Counted from the stretch's first letter, positions 27,956-35,845 are shown. The stretch is 64,000 bases of DNA from Actinomadura mexicana (GCF_900188105.1 NZ_FZNP01000016.1:62001-126000), one strand, 5' to 3'. Made by a program: numbers and translations. The notes: generated from the sequence alone by a model not told the origin.

Positions 27956-28450
27956 TCAGGCGCGGGCGGTGCCGAACGCCTGCTCGCGGCCGTCCTCCAG
28001 GTAGACCGCGCTGCCGGCCGCCATGGCCCGCAGGCTGGGCTCCATCCGGCGCGAGACGTGCGGCGGGGCGAGTTCGGGGACCTTCTCGGGCGCCACGAGG
28101 ATGTGGTCGGACAGTTCCTCGGGCGGCAGCCGGATCGCCGCGATCTCCGCGCCGGTGATGGTGCCGCCGAACACGAAGACGTTGACCGCGTCGACGCCGT
28201 CGTCGCGCGGGGACCCCCAGTCGACGCAGGCCAGCCCGTGCAGCCGGGGGACGAGGCCGAGCTCCTCCTCGCATTCGCGCACGCACGCCGACAGCGGGGA
28301 CTCGTCGGCCTCGATCACCCCGCCGGGCAGGAACCAGCCCTCGCTGTAGGTGGGCTTGACCAGCAGCACCCGCCCCAGGTCGTCCAGCAGCAGGGCCGCC
28401 GCGGCGCCGCGGGCCCGCGGCAGGGAGGCGTAGTAGGCAAGGTCGGGCAT
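27956..28450 (-). CDS. NUDIX hydrolase
   Basis: A protein of 164 residues that should hydrolyse a nucleoside diphosphate linked to another group. The Nudix box G-x5-E-x7-R-E-x2-E-E-x-G-L is complete: GGVIEADESPLSACVRECEEELGLV, starting near residue 42, preceded by GWFLPG. The C-terminal 60 residues carry no recognised domain. The substrate is unknown. It converges on the small Cys-rich gene and diverges from the nitrate reductase gene, whose operator lies in the 289-base gap. Confidence 0.9.
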   Translation of the reverse strand: MPDLAYYASLPRARGAAAALLLDDLGRVLLVKPTYSEGWFLPGGVIEADESPLSACVRECEEELGLVPRLHGLACVDWGSPRDDGVDAVNVFVFGGTITGAEIAAIRLPPEELSDHILVAPEKVPELAPPHVSRRMEPSLRAMAAGSAVYLEDGREQAFGTARA

Positions 28451-28679
28451 GCTCCGAGGTTAGGCGTGATCACCCCGGACCGGTTCCGGCCGTCCCGGGA
28501 CGGGGGCCGCATCCGTTCGCGAGATCGTCGGGCCACCATGAATCCGTTCGGCAACCGGGCAAAAGGCAACGAATAGGCCATGACAGGGATCGACAACGCT
28601 TGACACGCGTTCGTCAAGGCGCGTCGCGGCCCGCGGGCGGGATCCCTTGACATCGGAGGACGCACGGCGTGAACGCCAT

Positions 28680-28733
28680 TTAACGCCGGGGTCACACCCG
28701 GGACTCGGCGGCGAAACCGGGCGGGCGGAGTCT
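28680..28733 (+). promoter_or_regulatory. Nitrate reductase promoter with GlnR-type operator
   Basis: TTAAC (28680), GTCAC (28691), GACTC (28702) and GAAAC (28713) follow one another with exactly 6 bases between, the GlnR pattern of alternating a and b half-sites. Ten bases later GAGTCT (28728-28733) sits where nirD has GAGTAT. The predicted start of transcription falls at or very near the ATG at 28740. Confidence 0.65.
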
Positions 28734-28739
28734 CGGCGG

Positions 28740-30845
28740 ATGGCCGCGACTCCGACGCACTGCCCGTACTGCGCACTGCAGTGCGGCATGTCCCTGCACG
28801 ACGGCGGCTCCGAACCCGTTCGGGTGGTGCCGCGCGACGACGTGCCGGCCAACGGCGGCGGGCTCTGCCAGAAGGGGTGGACGGCGGCGGAACTGCTCAC
28901 CGTCCCCGACCGGCTGACCGCGCCGATGATGCGCCGGGGCCGGGACGCGCCGCTGGAGCCGTGCGGCTGGGACGAGGCCCTCGACCGGATCACCGCCGAG
29001 ATCGGGCGGCTGCGCGGTCTGCACGGGCCGGACGCCGTCGCGGTGTTCGGCGGCGGCGGGCTGACCAACGAGAAGGCGTACCAGCTCGGCAAGTTCGCGC
29101 GGATCGCGCTCGGCACCTCCCAGATCGACTACAACGGGCGGTTCTGCATGTCGTCGGCCGCCGCGGCGTCCGGGCGGGCGTTCGGCATGGACCGCGGCCT
29201 GCCCGGCCCGGTCACCGACCTGGCGGCCTCCGGCGCGGTCCTGCTCGCGGGCGGCAACGTCGCCGAGACGATGCCGCCCTTCATGCGGCACCTGGCGCGG
29301 ATGCGCGAGGGCGGCGGCGCCCTCATCGTCGTGGACCCCCGCCGCACCCCCACCGCCCGCCAGGCCGACCTGCACCTGCAGCCGACGCCCGGCACGGACA
29401 TCGCCCTCGCCAACGGGCTGCTGCACCTGGCGCTCGCCGAGGGCCTGGCCGACGAGGAGTACATCGCGGCCCGCACCACCGGGTTCGACGCCGTCCGGAC
29501 GGTCGCCAACGCCTACTGGCCCGGCCGCGCCGAGCGCATCACCGGCGTGCCCGTGCCGCTGATGCGCGAGGCCGTCCGGCTGCTGGCCCGCGCCGCCCGC
29601 GCCCACGTCCTCACGGGGCGGGGATCGGAGCAGCACGCCCGCGGCACCGACACCGTCAGCTCCTTCATCAACCTGGCCCTCGCGCTCGGGCTGCCGGGCC
29701 GCGAGGGCTCCGGCTACGGATGCCTGACCGGGCAGGGCAACGGGCAGGGCGGGCGCGAGCACGGCCAGAAGGCCGACCAGCTCCCCGGGTACCGCAGGAT
29801 CGACGACCCCGAGGCCCGCGCGCACGTCGCCGGCGTCTGGGGCGTCGACCCCGGCGACCTGCCGGGACCGGGGCGGTCGGCCTACGAGCTGCTGTCGGCG
29901 CTCGGCACCGCGGGCGGCCCGAAGGCGCTGCTGGTGTTCGGGTCCAACCCGGTGGTGTCGGCGCCCCGCGCCGCGGCCGTGGAGGAACGGCTCGACGCGC
30001 TCGAACTGCTGGTGGTGGCCGACTTCGTGCCGTCGGAGACCGCGCGGCGCGCCGACGTCGTCCTGCCGACCGCGCAGTGGGCCGAGGAGTCGGGGACGAT
30101 GACGAACCTGGAGGGCCGGGTGCTGCGGCGCCGCCGCGCCGTCAGCCCGCCGGACGGCGTGCGCACCGACCTGGAGGTCCTCGCCGCGCTCGCCGAGCGG
30201 CTCAAGGCGCCGGGGGAGTGGAGCACCGACCCGCGGGCGGTGTTCGGGGAGCTGCGCCGTGCCAGCGCGGGCGGCACCGCCGACTACTCCGGCATCAGCT
30301 ACGAGCGGATCGAGGCCGAGGGCGGGGTGTTCTGGCCCTGCCCGTCGCCGGACCACCCCGGCACGCCGAGGCCCTACCTCGACCGCTTCCCCACCCCGGA
30401 CGGGCGGGCCCGGTTCTTCGCCGTCGAGCACCGCGGCGCCGCCGAGGACGTCGACGCCGACTACCCCGTGTACCTGACCACCGGGCGCGTCCTCGCGCAG
30501 TACCAGTCGGGCGCGCAGACCCGGCGCGTCCGGCCGCTCGTCGAGGCGGCGCCGGGGCCGTTCGTCGAGCTGCACCCCGACCTGGCCGGGCGGCTCGGCA
30601 TCGAGGACGGCGCCGGCGTGCGGGTGGAGAGCCGCAGGGGCGCGGCCACCGTGACCGCGCGCCTGACCGGCGCGATCCGCTCCGACACCGTCTTCATCCC
30701 GTTCCACTGGGCGGGGGAGGGCCGCGCGAACCTGCTCACCAACCCCGCGCTGGACCCTGTCTCGCGGATGCCGGAGTTCAAGGTGTGCGCCGTCCGCCTG
30801 CGCCCCCTGCCTTCCGAGGGGGACGGCGCCCCCGGCGCACGGTGA
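28740..30845 (+). CDS. nasA: Assimilatory nitrate reductase catalytic subunit
   Basis: Molybdopterin (bis-MGD) oxidoreductase of 701 residues that reduces nitrate to nitrite in the cytoplasm. The N-terminal [4Fe-4S] site is C8-x2-C11-x3-C15 and C43 (LCQKGW). Cys136 in GRFCMSSA is the probable molybdenum ligand, as in NasA/NarB. Other blocks: GGGGLTNEKAY, GCLTGQGNGQGGREHGQKADQLPGYR, and a C-terminal molydop_binding domain (YLTTGRVLAQYQSGAQTRR). The frame upstream to a TTG at 28647 is rejected, since it contains the operator. No signal peptide, as expected. Electron donor gene not adjacent. Followed by nirD after 101 bases. Confidence 0.92.
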   Translation: MAATPTHCPYCALQCGMSLHDGGSEPVRVVPRDDVPANGGGLCQKGWTAAELLTVPDRLTAPMMRRGRDAPLEPCGWDEALDRITAEIGRLRGLHGPDAVAVFGGGGLTNEKAYQLGKFARIALGTSQIDYNGRFCMSSAAAASGRAFGMDRGLPGPVTDLAASGAVLLAGGNVAETMPPFMRHLARMREGGGALIVVDPRRTPTARQADLHLQPTPGTDIALANGLLHLALAEGLADEEYIAARTTGFDAVRTVANAYWPGRAERITGVPVPLMREAVRLLARAARAHVLTGRGSEQHARGTDTVSSFINLALALGLPGREGSGYGCLTGQGNGQGGREHGQKADQLPGYRRIDDPEARAHVAGVWGVDPGDLPGPGRSAYELLSALGTAGGPKALLVFGSNPVVSAPRAAAVEERLDALELLVVADFVPSETARRADVVLPTAQWAEESGTMTNLEGRVLRRRRAVSPPDGVRTDLEVLAALAERLKAPGEWSTDPRAVFGELRRASAGGTADYSGISYERIEAEGGVFWPCPSPDHPGTPRPYLDRFPTPDGRARFFAVEHRGAAEDVDADYPVYLTTGRVLAQYQSGAQTRRVRPLVEAAPGPFVELHPDLAGRLGIEDGAGVRVESRRGAATVTARLTGAIRSDTVFIPFHWAGEGRANLLTNPALDPVSRMPEFKVCAVRLRPLPSEGDGAPGAR

Positions 30846-30852
30846 GCCCCTT

Positions 30853-30906
30853 TTAACACGGCGGTGACAAAGGAGACCCAACCGCGAAACCGCCCCTTCC
30901 GAGTAT
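30853..30906 (+). promoter_or_regulatory. nirD promoter with GlnR-type operator
   Basis: TTAAC (30853), GTGAC (30864), GACCC (30875) and GAAAC (30886) are spaced by 6 bases, and GAGTAT (30901-30906) follows after 10 bases. The design is identical to that before the nitrate reductase gene, with 18 of 20 pentamer positions shared. It begins 8 bases after the reductase stop, so nirD and the genes after it can be driven separately. Confidence 0.65.
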
Positions 30907-30946
30907 CGGACCATCGGACAGTTCCCCGCCAGGAGGTTGCCGCGCG

Positions 30947-31339
30947 ATGACCACGACACCCGAAGCGACGATCGTCAGGGAGCGGGCGGGCCGCGCCGCG
31001 GCCCGCTGGTTCGACATCTGCTCCTACGCCGGCCTGACCCCCGAGCGGGGCGCCTGCGCGATGGTGGACGGCACGCAGGTGGCGATCTTCCGGACCTTCG
31101 ACGGCGGCCTGTACGCGCTGTCGAACCTCGACCCGTTCAGCGGCGCCTACGTGCTGTCGCGGGGGATCCTCGGCACCAGGGACGAGGCGCCGACCGTCGC
31201 GTCCCCCATGTACAAGCAGGTGTTCGACCTGCGGACCGGGGCGTGCCTGGACGACCCCCGGGTGGCGCTGCCGACCTTCCCGGTCCGCCGCTCCGGGGAC
31301 CGGGTGGAGGTGGCGCTCACCGATGAGCACCGGCAGTGA
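30947..31339 (+). CDS. nirD: Nitrite reductase small subunit NirD
   Basis: A protein of 130 residues with the Rieske-like NirD fold: WFDICSYAGLTPERGACAMVDGTQVAIFR, LYALSNLDPFSGAYVLSRGILG, ASPMYKQVFDLRTGACLDDP. Like other NirD proteins it lacks the paired Cys-His ligands of true Rieske proteins. It normally partners the siroheme subunit NirB to reduce nitrite to ammonium; nirB is not in this window. ATG follows AGGAGG about 10 bases upstream. Its 3' end overlaps the following gene by 17 bases, so nirD, the HemD-like fusion and cbiX form an operon. Confidence 0.94.
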   Translation: MTTTPEATIVRERAGRAAARWFDICSYAGLTPERGACAMVDGTQVAIFRTFDGGLYALSNLDPFSGAYVLSRGILGTRDEAPTVASPMYKQVFDLRTGACLDDPRVALPTFPVRRSGDRVEVALTDEHRQ

Positions 31340-32537
31340 GCCGCTGGCCGGGTTCGCCGTCGGCGTGACCGCGGCCCGGCGCCACGAGGAGCTCGCGACG
31401 CTGCTGGAGCGGCGCGGGGCGAGAGTCGTGCTGGCGCCCGCCATCCGCCTGGTCCCGCTCGCCGACGACGCCGAGCTGCTGGAGGCCACCCGGGCGTGCC
31501 TCGCCGGGCCGCTCGACCACGTCGTGGTCACGACCGGGATCGGGTTCCGGGCGTGGCTGGAGGCGGCCGACGGGCACGGCATGCGCGACGCCCTCATCGC
31601 CCGCCTGGCCGGGACCGACATCCTGGCGCGGGGCCCGAAGGCGCGCGGCGCGATCCGCTCGGCGGGCCTGCAGGAGCGCTGGTCGCCGGACTCGGAGGAG
31701 TGCGCCGAGGTGATCCGGCACCTGCTGGACCGGGAGCCGGCCGGGGCGCGCGTGGCCGTGCAGCTGTACGGGGAGCGCCAGCCGGAGCTGATAGCGGCGC
31801 TGCGCGCGGCCGGCGCCGAGGTGATCGAGATCCCGGTGTACCGGTGGTCGCGGTCCGAGGACTCCACGCAGCTGCGCCGCCTCGTCGGGCAGGCGGTCGC
31901 GGGCACGATCGACGCGATCACCTTCACCAGCGCTCCGGCGGTCGCCGCGACGCTCGCCGTCGCCGCCGAGGACGACCTGGAGGAGGCCCTGCTGGAGGCC
32001 CTGCGCACCCATGTCGTGGCGGCGTGCGTCGGCCCGGTCACCGCGCAGGCCCTCACCGACCGCGGCGTCCCGACCGTCCAGCCCGAACGCGCCCGGCTCG
32101 GCGCGCTCGTCAGGGCGCTGGTGGCCGACCTGCCGCGGCGCCGGTCGCGGCGGCTGTCGGTGCGGGGGTTCTCGCTGGAGCTGCGCGGGCACGCCGTCGT
32201 CCTGGACGGCCAGTTGCGGCCCATCGCGCCCGCGCCCATGGCGATCCTGCGGGCCCTTGCGAGGCGCCCCGGGCACGTGGTGTCGCGGGCGGAGCTGTGC
32301 GGGGTGCTGCCGGGCCGGCTGGCCGTCGCGCCCGGGATCAGGGACGCCTGGGCGCGGGAGGCGCGGCCCCGGGAGGCCCGCCCGCAGGCCGACGAGCACG
32401 CGGTGGAGATGGCGGTGGCGCGGCTGCGGCGCGGCCTCGGCCGGCCCGGCATCGTCGAGACCGTCGTCAAGCGCGGTTACCGGCTGGCGTGCGACCCGCG
32501 GATCGTCGACCGGCTCCCGGCGGGCGCCGGTGGCTGA
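31323..32537 (+). CDS. Uroporphyrinogen-III synthase with C-terminal winged-helix DNA-binding domain
   Basis: Fusion protein of 404 residues. About 1-265 are a HemD-type synthase (GFAVGVTAARRHEELATLLERRGARV, VVTTGIGFRAWLE, ITFTSAPAVAA, CVGPVTAQALTDRGVPTV), which makes uroporphyrinogen III for siroheme and heme. About 290-395 resemble the OmpR/PhoB-type effector domain (RPIAPAPMAILRALARRPGHVVSRAEL, DEHAVEMAVARLRRGLG, IVETVVKRGYRL). Mycobacteria have a similar fusion next to a CbiX gene. It overlaps nirD and cbiX, implying coupling of siroheme supply to nitrite reduction. Whether it is an enzyme, a regulator or both is open. Confidence 0.9.
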   Translation: MSTGSEPLAGFAVGVTAARRHEELATLLERRGARVVLAPAIRLVPLADDAELLEATRACLAGPLDHVVVTTGIGFRAWLEAADGHGMRDALIARLAGTDILARGPKARGAIRSAGLQERWSPDSEECAEVIRHLLDREPAGARVAVQLYGERQPELIAALRAAGAEVIEIPVYRWSRSEDSTQLRRLVGQAVAGTIDAITFTSAPAVAATLAVAAEDDLEEALLEALRTHVVAACVGPVTAQALTDRGVPTVQPERARLGALVRALVADLPRRRSRRLSVRGFSLELRGHAVVLDGQLRPIAPAPMAILRALARRPGHVVSRAELCGVLPGRLAVAPGIRDAWAREARPREARPQADEHAVEMAVARLRRGLGRPGIVETVVKRGYRLACDPRIVDRLPAGAGG

Positions 32538-33270
32538 GGCCGTCGACGCGGCGCCCGCGCCGCCCGCGCTGCTGGCGGTCGCGCACGGCACCCGGGACCC
32601 GGCGGGGCCCGCGGTGGTGCGGGCGCTGCTGGACCGGGTGCGGGCGATGCGGCCGGGCCTGCGCGTGGCCGAGGCCTACGGCGAGCTGTCCGAGCCGTCG
32701 CTGGAGGAGGCGGCGGAGGGACTGCGCGGCGGCCCGGTGGTCGTGGTCCCGCTGCTGCTGGCGCGCGGGTACCACGCGCTGATCGACGTCCCCGGCCGGG
32801 CGGGGCGCCTGCTGCCGGGGGCGGTGACGTCCCGGCCGCTCGGCCCGGACGCGCTGCTGGCAGGGGCGCTGGCCGCCCGGCTGGCAGAGCAGGACCGGAC
32901 CTCGCCGCACCGCCGGGACGCCGTCGTCCTCGGCGCGGCGGGGTCCGCCGACCCGGCGGGCGCCGCCGATGTGCGCGCGGCCGCCCGGCTGCTGGCGCGG
33001 AGGCTCGGGCTGCCGGTCCCGCACGGTTTCGTCGCGGCGGGCGGCCCGCCGCTGGACGAGGTCGTCGCGGGGCTGCGCCGGGGCGGCGCCCGCCGGATCG
33101 CCGTGGCGTCCTACCTGCTGGCGCCCGGCCGGTTCCACGACCGGATGCTGGCCTGCGGCGCCGACGCGGTCGCCGCGCCGGTCGGCGCGCACGGCGCGGC
33201 GGCCCGGCTGGTCCTGCGCCGCTACGACGAGGCCGTGCTGCCGCTCGCGATCCCGGTACCGGTCCGCTGA
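32530..33270 (+). CDS. cbiX: Sirohydrochlorin chelatase (CbiX family)
   Basis: A protein of 246 residues with two CbiX-like halves: ALLAVAHGTRDPAGPAVV, where the His is a probable metal-binding catalytic residue, VVVVPLLLARGYHALIDVPG, then VVLGAAGSADPAGAADV and ASYLLAPGRFHDRML with a second conserved His. The family inserts Fe2+ (siroheme) or Co2+ (cobalamin) into sirohydrochlorin; its place after nirD and hemD favours iron and siroheme for nitrite reductase. GTG start overlaps the preceding stop by 8 bases. Its end overlaps the convergent MarR gene by 49 bases. Confidence 0.92.
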   Translation: MAEAVDAAPAPPALLAVAHGTRDPAGPAVVRALLDRVRAMRPGLRVAEAYGELSEPSLEEAAEGLRGGPVVVVPLLLARGYHALIDVPGRAGRLLPGAVTSRPLGPDALLAGALAARLAEQDRTSPHRRDAVVLGAAGSADPAGAADVRAAARLLARRLGLPVPHGFVAAGGPPLDEVVAGLRRGGARRIAVASYLLAPGRFHDRMLACGADAVAAPVGAHGAAARLVLRRYDEAVLPLAIPVPVR

Positions 33271-33785
33271 CCCGCCCCGTCCTGCCGGATCGGCTCCTCG
33301 TTCCGGCCCGGCCCTTCCCGCCGGTGCTGCGGCTCCGGGACGCCGGCGAACCGTTCGTCGTGGTGGGCGAGGATCCGCAGCAGCAGACCCTTCAACAGGT
33401 GCGTCTCGTCGGGTGACAGCGCCTCGAACAGCGCGTCGTCGAGGCTTGCGCGGTCGTCCTGGCGCGCGCCGAGGAAAAGCCGCCCGTTCTCGGTGGCGTC
33501 GAGCGCGTACCGGCGCCGGTCCTCGGGGTCGCGGCGGCGCTGGACGTGGCCGGCCCGCTCCAGCGCGTCGACGATGCCGACGAGGTCGCCGGCGTCCATG
33601 CGCAGCCGTCCGGCGACCTGGCGCTGGGACAGCGGTCCGTGCCGCGCCACGCACGACAGAACCATCAGGTAGGGGAGTCCCGGCTGATCGGGGAACATCC
33701 GGACGGAGGTGCGCCGCACCAGCCGTCCCGTCTCGAACAGCAGGTAGGTGGGCGACGCGCACAGGGGATCGGGCCGGTCCTCCAC
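33222..33785 (-). CDS. MarR family transcriptional regulator
   Basis: A protein of 187 residues with a MarR winged helix: YLMVLSCVARHGPLSQRQVAGRLRMDAGDLVGIVDALERAGHVQRRRDPEDRRRYALDATENGRLF. The C-terminus is a polar tail that overlaps cbiX. GTG 33785 was chosen because GAGGGAG lies just upstream. It is divergent from the DrrAB-type exporter, and a perfect 10-bp inverted repeat in the shared promoter is its likely operator. The usual role would be to repress the exporter until a drug or phenolic ligand binds. Confidence 0.9.
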   Translation of the reverse strand: MEDRPDPLCASPTYLLFETGRLVRRTSVRMFPDQPGLPYLMVLSCVARHGPLSQRQVAGRLRMDAGDLVGIVDALERAGHVQRRRDPEDRRRYALDATENGRLFLGARQDDRASLDDALFEALSPDETHLLKGLLLRILAHHDERFAGVPEPQHRREGPGRNEEPIRQDGAGQRTGTGIASGSTASS

Positions 33786-33813
33786 GTCTGCTCCCTCGGG
33801 GTTCTTGGCCGGT

Positions 33814-33853
33814 CCTATTTCTCTTGACCTGAGAAATAGGTTATCCCTACCGT
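33814..33853 (+). promoter_or_regulatory. Exporter promoter with perfect palindrome over the -35
   Basis: CCTATTTCTC (33814-33823) and GAGAAATAGG (33831-33840) are perfect complements around TTGACCT. The spacer itself contains -35 TTGACC (33824-33829); TACCGT (33848-33853) follows after 18 bases. A bound dimer would block sigma factor access. The MarR protein encoded on the other side is the obvious candidate binder. Confidence 0.75.
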
Positions 33854-33902
33854 TGGATGGCCCAAAATATGGGTGTTCACTCCATCGCGGAGGGAGGTCC
33901 CC

Positions 33903-34886
33903 ATGCCGGACGGGGGACCGGCCGTCGAGGTCGACGGCCTGACCAAGAGGTTCGGTGACGTGGAGGCCGTGCGGGGGATCGACCTCACCGTGCGGCCGGG
34001 GGAGGTCTTCGGTTTCCTCGGCCCGAACGGCGCGGGCAAGTGCACCACGATCAACATGCTGTGCACGCTGCTGCGCCCGAGCGGCGGCAGCGCGCGGGTC
34101 GCCGGGTACGACGTGGTGCGCGAGCGCGACGACGTCCGCCGCAACATCGGGCTGGTGTTCCAGGACCCGACGCTCGACGGCTACCTGTCGGGCGTGCAGA
34201 ACCTGCGCTTCCACGCCGAGCTGTACGGGGTGCCCCGCTCGCTGACGGCCGACCGGATCCGGCAGGTGCTGGAGATGGTCAACCTGTGGGACCGGCGCGG
34301 CGACCTGGTGCAGACCTACTCCGGCGGGATGAAGCGCCGCCTGGAGATCGCCCGCGGCCTGCTGCACTCCCCGCGGGTGCTGTTCCTGGACGAGCCGACC
34401 GTCGGCCTGGACCCGCAGACCCGCGCGTCGATCTGGGAGTACATCCGGCACCTGCAGGAGGCCGAGGAGATCACGATCTTCATGACGACGCACTACATGG
34501 ACGAGGCCGAGTTCTGCGGGCGAATCGCGATCATGGACTCGGGGCGGATCGTGGCGCTGGACACCCCCGAGGCGCTCAAGGCCGGTGTCGGCGAGGACCG
34601 GATCCGCATCCAGACCGCCGACGACGAGGCCGCGATCGCGGCGCTGACGGACCGGTTCGGGCTGCGGGCGGTCGTGTCGGAGGGTGCGGTCGCGTTCTCG
34701 GTGGCCTCCGGCGAGGAGTTCGTCCCGCGGCTGTTCGCCGAGCTGGGCGTGCCGATCAGGTCGGTGAACGTTGCGCGGCCGTCCCTGGACGACGTGTTCA
34801 TGTCCTTCACCGGCACCACGATCCGCGACGCCGAGGCCTCGGCGAGCGACGGGATGCGCGTGGCGATGCGCGCGATGAGGAGGTGA
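33903..34886 (+). CDS. ABC transporter ATP-binding protein, DrrA family
   Basis: Cytoplasmic ATPase of 327 residues of the daunorubicin-resistance type. Walker A reads GPNGAGKCTT, with Cys47 after Lys46 where Ser or Thr is expected. Signature TYSGGMKRRLEIARGL, Walker B VLFLDEPTVGLDPQTR and switch TTHYMDEAEFC are normal. The C-terminal extension (about 225-315; ISVNVARPSLDDVFM type) is typical of DrrA. ATG follows GGAGGGAGG. Next gene starts 2 bases after the stop. It powers export through the permease; substrate unknown. Confidence 0.93.
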   Translation: MPDGGPAVEVDGLTKRFGDVEAVRGIDLTVRPGEVFGFLGPNGAGKCTTINMLCTLLRPSGGSARVAGYDVVRERDDVRRNIGLVFQDPTLDGYLSGVQNLRFHAELYGVPRSLTADRIRQVLEMVNLWDRRGDLVQTYSGGMKRRLEIARGLLHSPRVLFLDEPTVGLDPQTRASIWEYIRHLQEAEEITIFMTTHYMDEAEFCGRIAIMDSGRIVALDTPEALKAGVGEDRIRIQTADDEAAIAALTDRFGLRAVVSEGAVAFSVASGEEFVPRLFAELGVPIRSVNVARPSLDDVFMSFTGTTIRDAEASASDGMRVAMRAMRR

Positions 34887-34888
34887 CG

Positions 34889-35776
34889 ATGGCGAGCACG
34901 GCCGAGAGGGCGGCGGGCGCCGGGGTCGTCCGGGTCAGGGTGCCCGAGCGCGGCCTGCGGCAGGACCTGCGCGCCGTGAAGATCGTCCTGCACCGGGAGC
35001 TGATCCGGTTCTGGCGCGACAAGCTGCGGATGGTGTCCGGGCTCGTCCAGCCGGTGCTGTGGCTGCTGGTCATGGGCACCGGGCTGTCCAACCTGATGGC
35101 CAGCGGCGGCGGGCCCGCGGGAACCGTCGATCTGAAGACCTTCATCTTCCCCGGCGTGTGCGCGATGTCGGTGATGTTCACCGCGATGTTCTCCGCCGGG
35201 TCGATCGTGTGGGACCGCGAGTTCGGGTTCCTGCGCGAGATGCTCGTCGCCCCCGTCAGCCGCGGCGCCATCGTCGTCGGCAAGTGCATCGGCGGCGCCC
35301 TGGTGGCGACCCTGCAGGGCGCGGTGATCGTGCTGCTGGCGGGCCTCGCCGGGGTCCCCTACGACCCGGGGCTGCTGCTGGAGCTGCTCGGCCTGATGTT
35401 CGTCGGGGCGTTCGCGCTCACCGGGTTCGGCGTCATGATGGCCGCGCGGATCACCAGCATGCAGTCGTTCTTCGGCCTCATGCAGATGGCGATGATGCCG
35501 ATGATGTTCCTGTCCGGCGCCCTGTACCCGCTGAGCGGGCTCCCGGCGTGGCTGACCGTGCTGACCAGGTTCAACCCGCTCACCTACGCCGTCGACCCGC
35601 TTCGGCACGCGGTGTTCTCCCACCTGGACGTCTCGCCGCGGCTGATGCGGACGTTCGACCCGGGCGTCACCTGGGGAGGCTGGGTGGTCCCGATCTGGCT
35701 GGAGATCCTCCTCGTCCTCGGCATGGGCGTGGGGCTGATGGGCGTGGCCATCCTGGAGTTCCGCCGCGCCGACTGA
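34889..35776 (+). CDS. ABC transporter permease, DrrB family
   Basis: ABC-2 type permease of 295 residues with a basic cytoplasmic N-terminus and about six membrane helices. Typical blocks: ELIRFWRDKLRMVSGLVQPVLWLLVMGTGL, DREFGFLREMLVAPVSRGAIVVGK, and LSGALYPLSGLPAWLTVLTRFNPLTYAVDPLRH. Forms the membrane part of the exporter with the preceding ATPase. AGGAGG of the ribosome site overlaps the end of the ATPase gene. Probably controlled by the divergent MarR regulator. Confidence 0.94.
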   Translation: MASTAERAAGAGVVRVRVPERGLRQDLRAVKIVLHRELIRFWRDKLRMVSGLVQPVLWLLVMGTGLSNLMASGGGPAGTVDLKTFIFPGVCAMSVMFTAMFSAGSIVWDREFGFLREMLVAPVSRGAIVVGKCIGGALVATLQGAVIVLLAGLAGVPYDPGLLLELLGLMFVGAFALTGFGVMMAARITSMQSFFGLMQMAMMPMMFLSGALYPLSGLPAWLTVLTRFNPLTYAVDPLRHAVFSHLDVSPRLMRTFDPGVTWGGWVVPIWLEILLVLGMGVGLMGVAILEFRRAD

Positions 35777-35845
35777 GGAAACCCCGCCGTCACCCACCGT
35801 GATGAAGGATACTGGCCGCGTGCGCGACGCAGCGCACTCGGTCGG

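Noticed and set aside
28599..28618. CTTGAC/GTCAAG inverted repeat as nitrate reductase promoter
   Set aside because: The TTGACA here and at 28647 have no well-spaced -10; the promoter after the pentamer array fits better.
28647..28739. Longer nitrate reductase starting at TTG 28647
   Set aside because: The extension contains the operator and promoter, and the family begins shortly before the first Fe-S cysteine.
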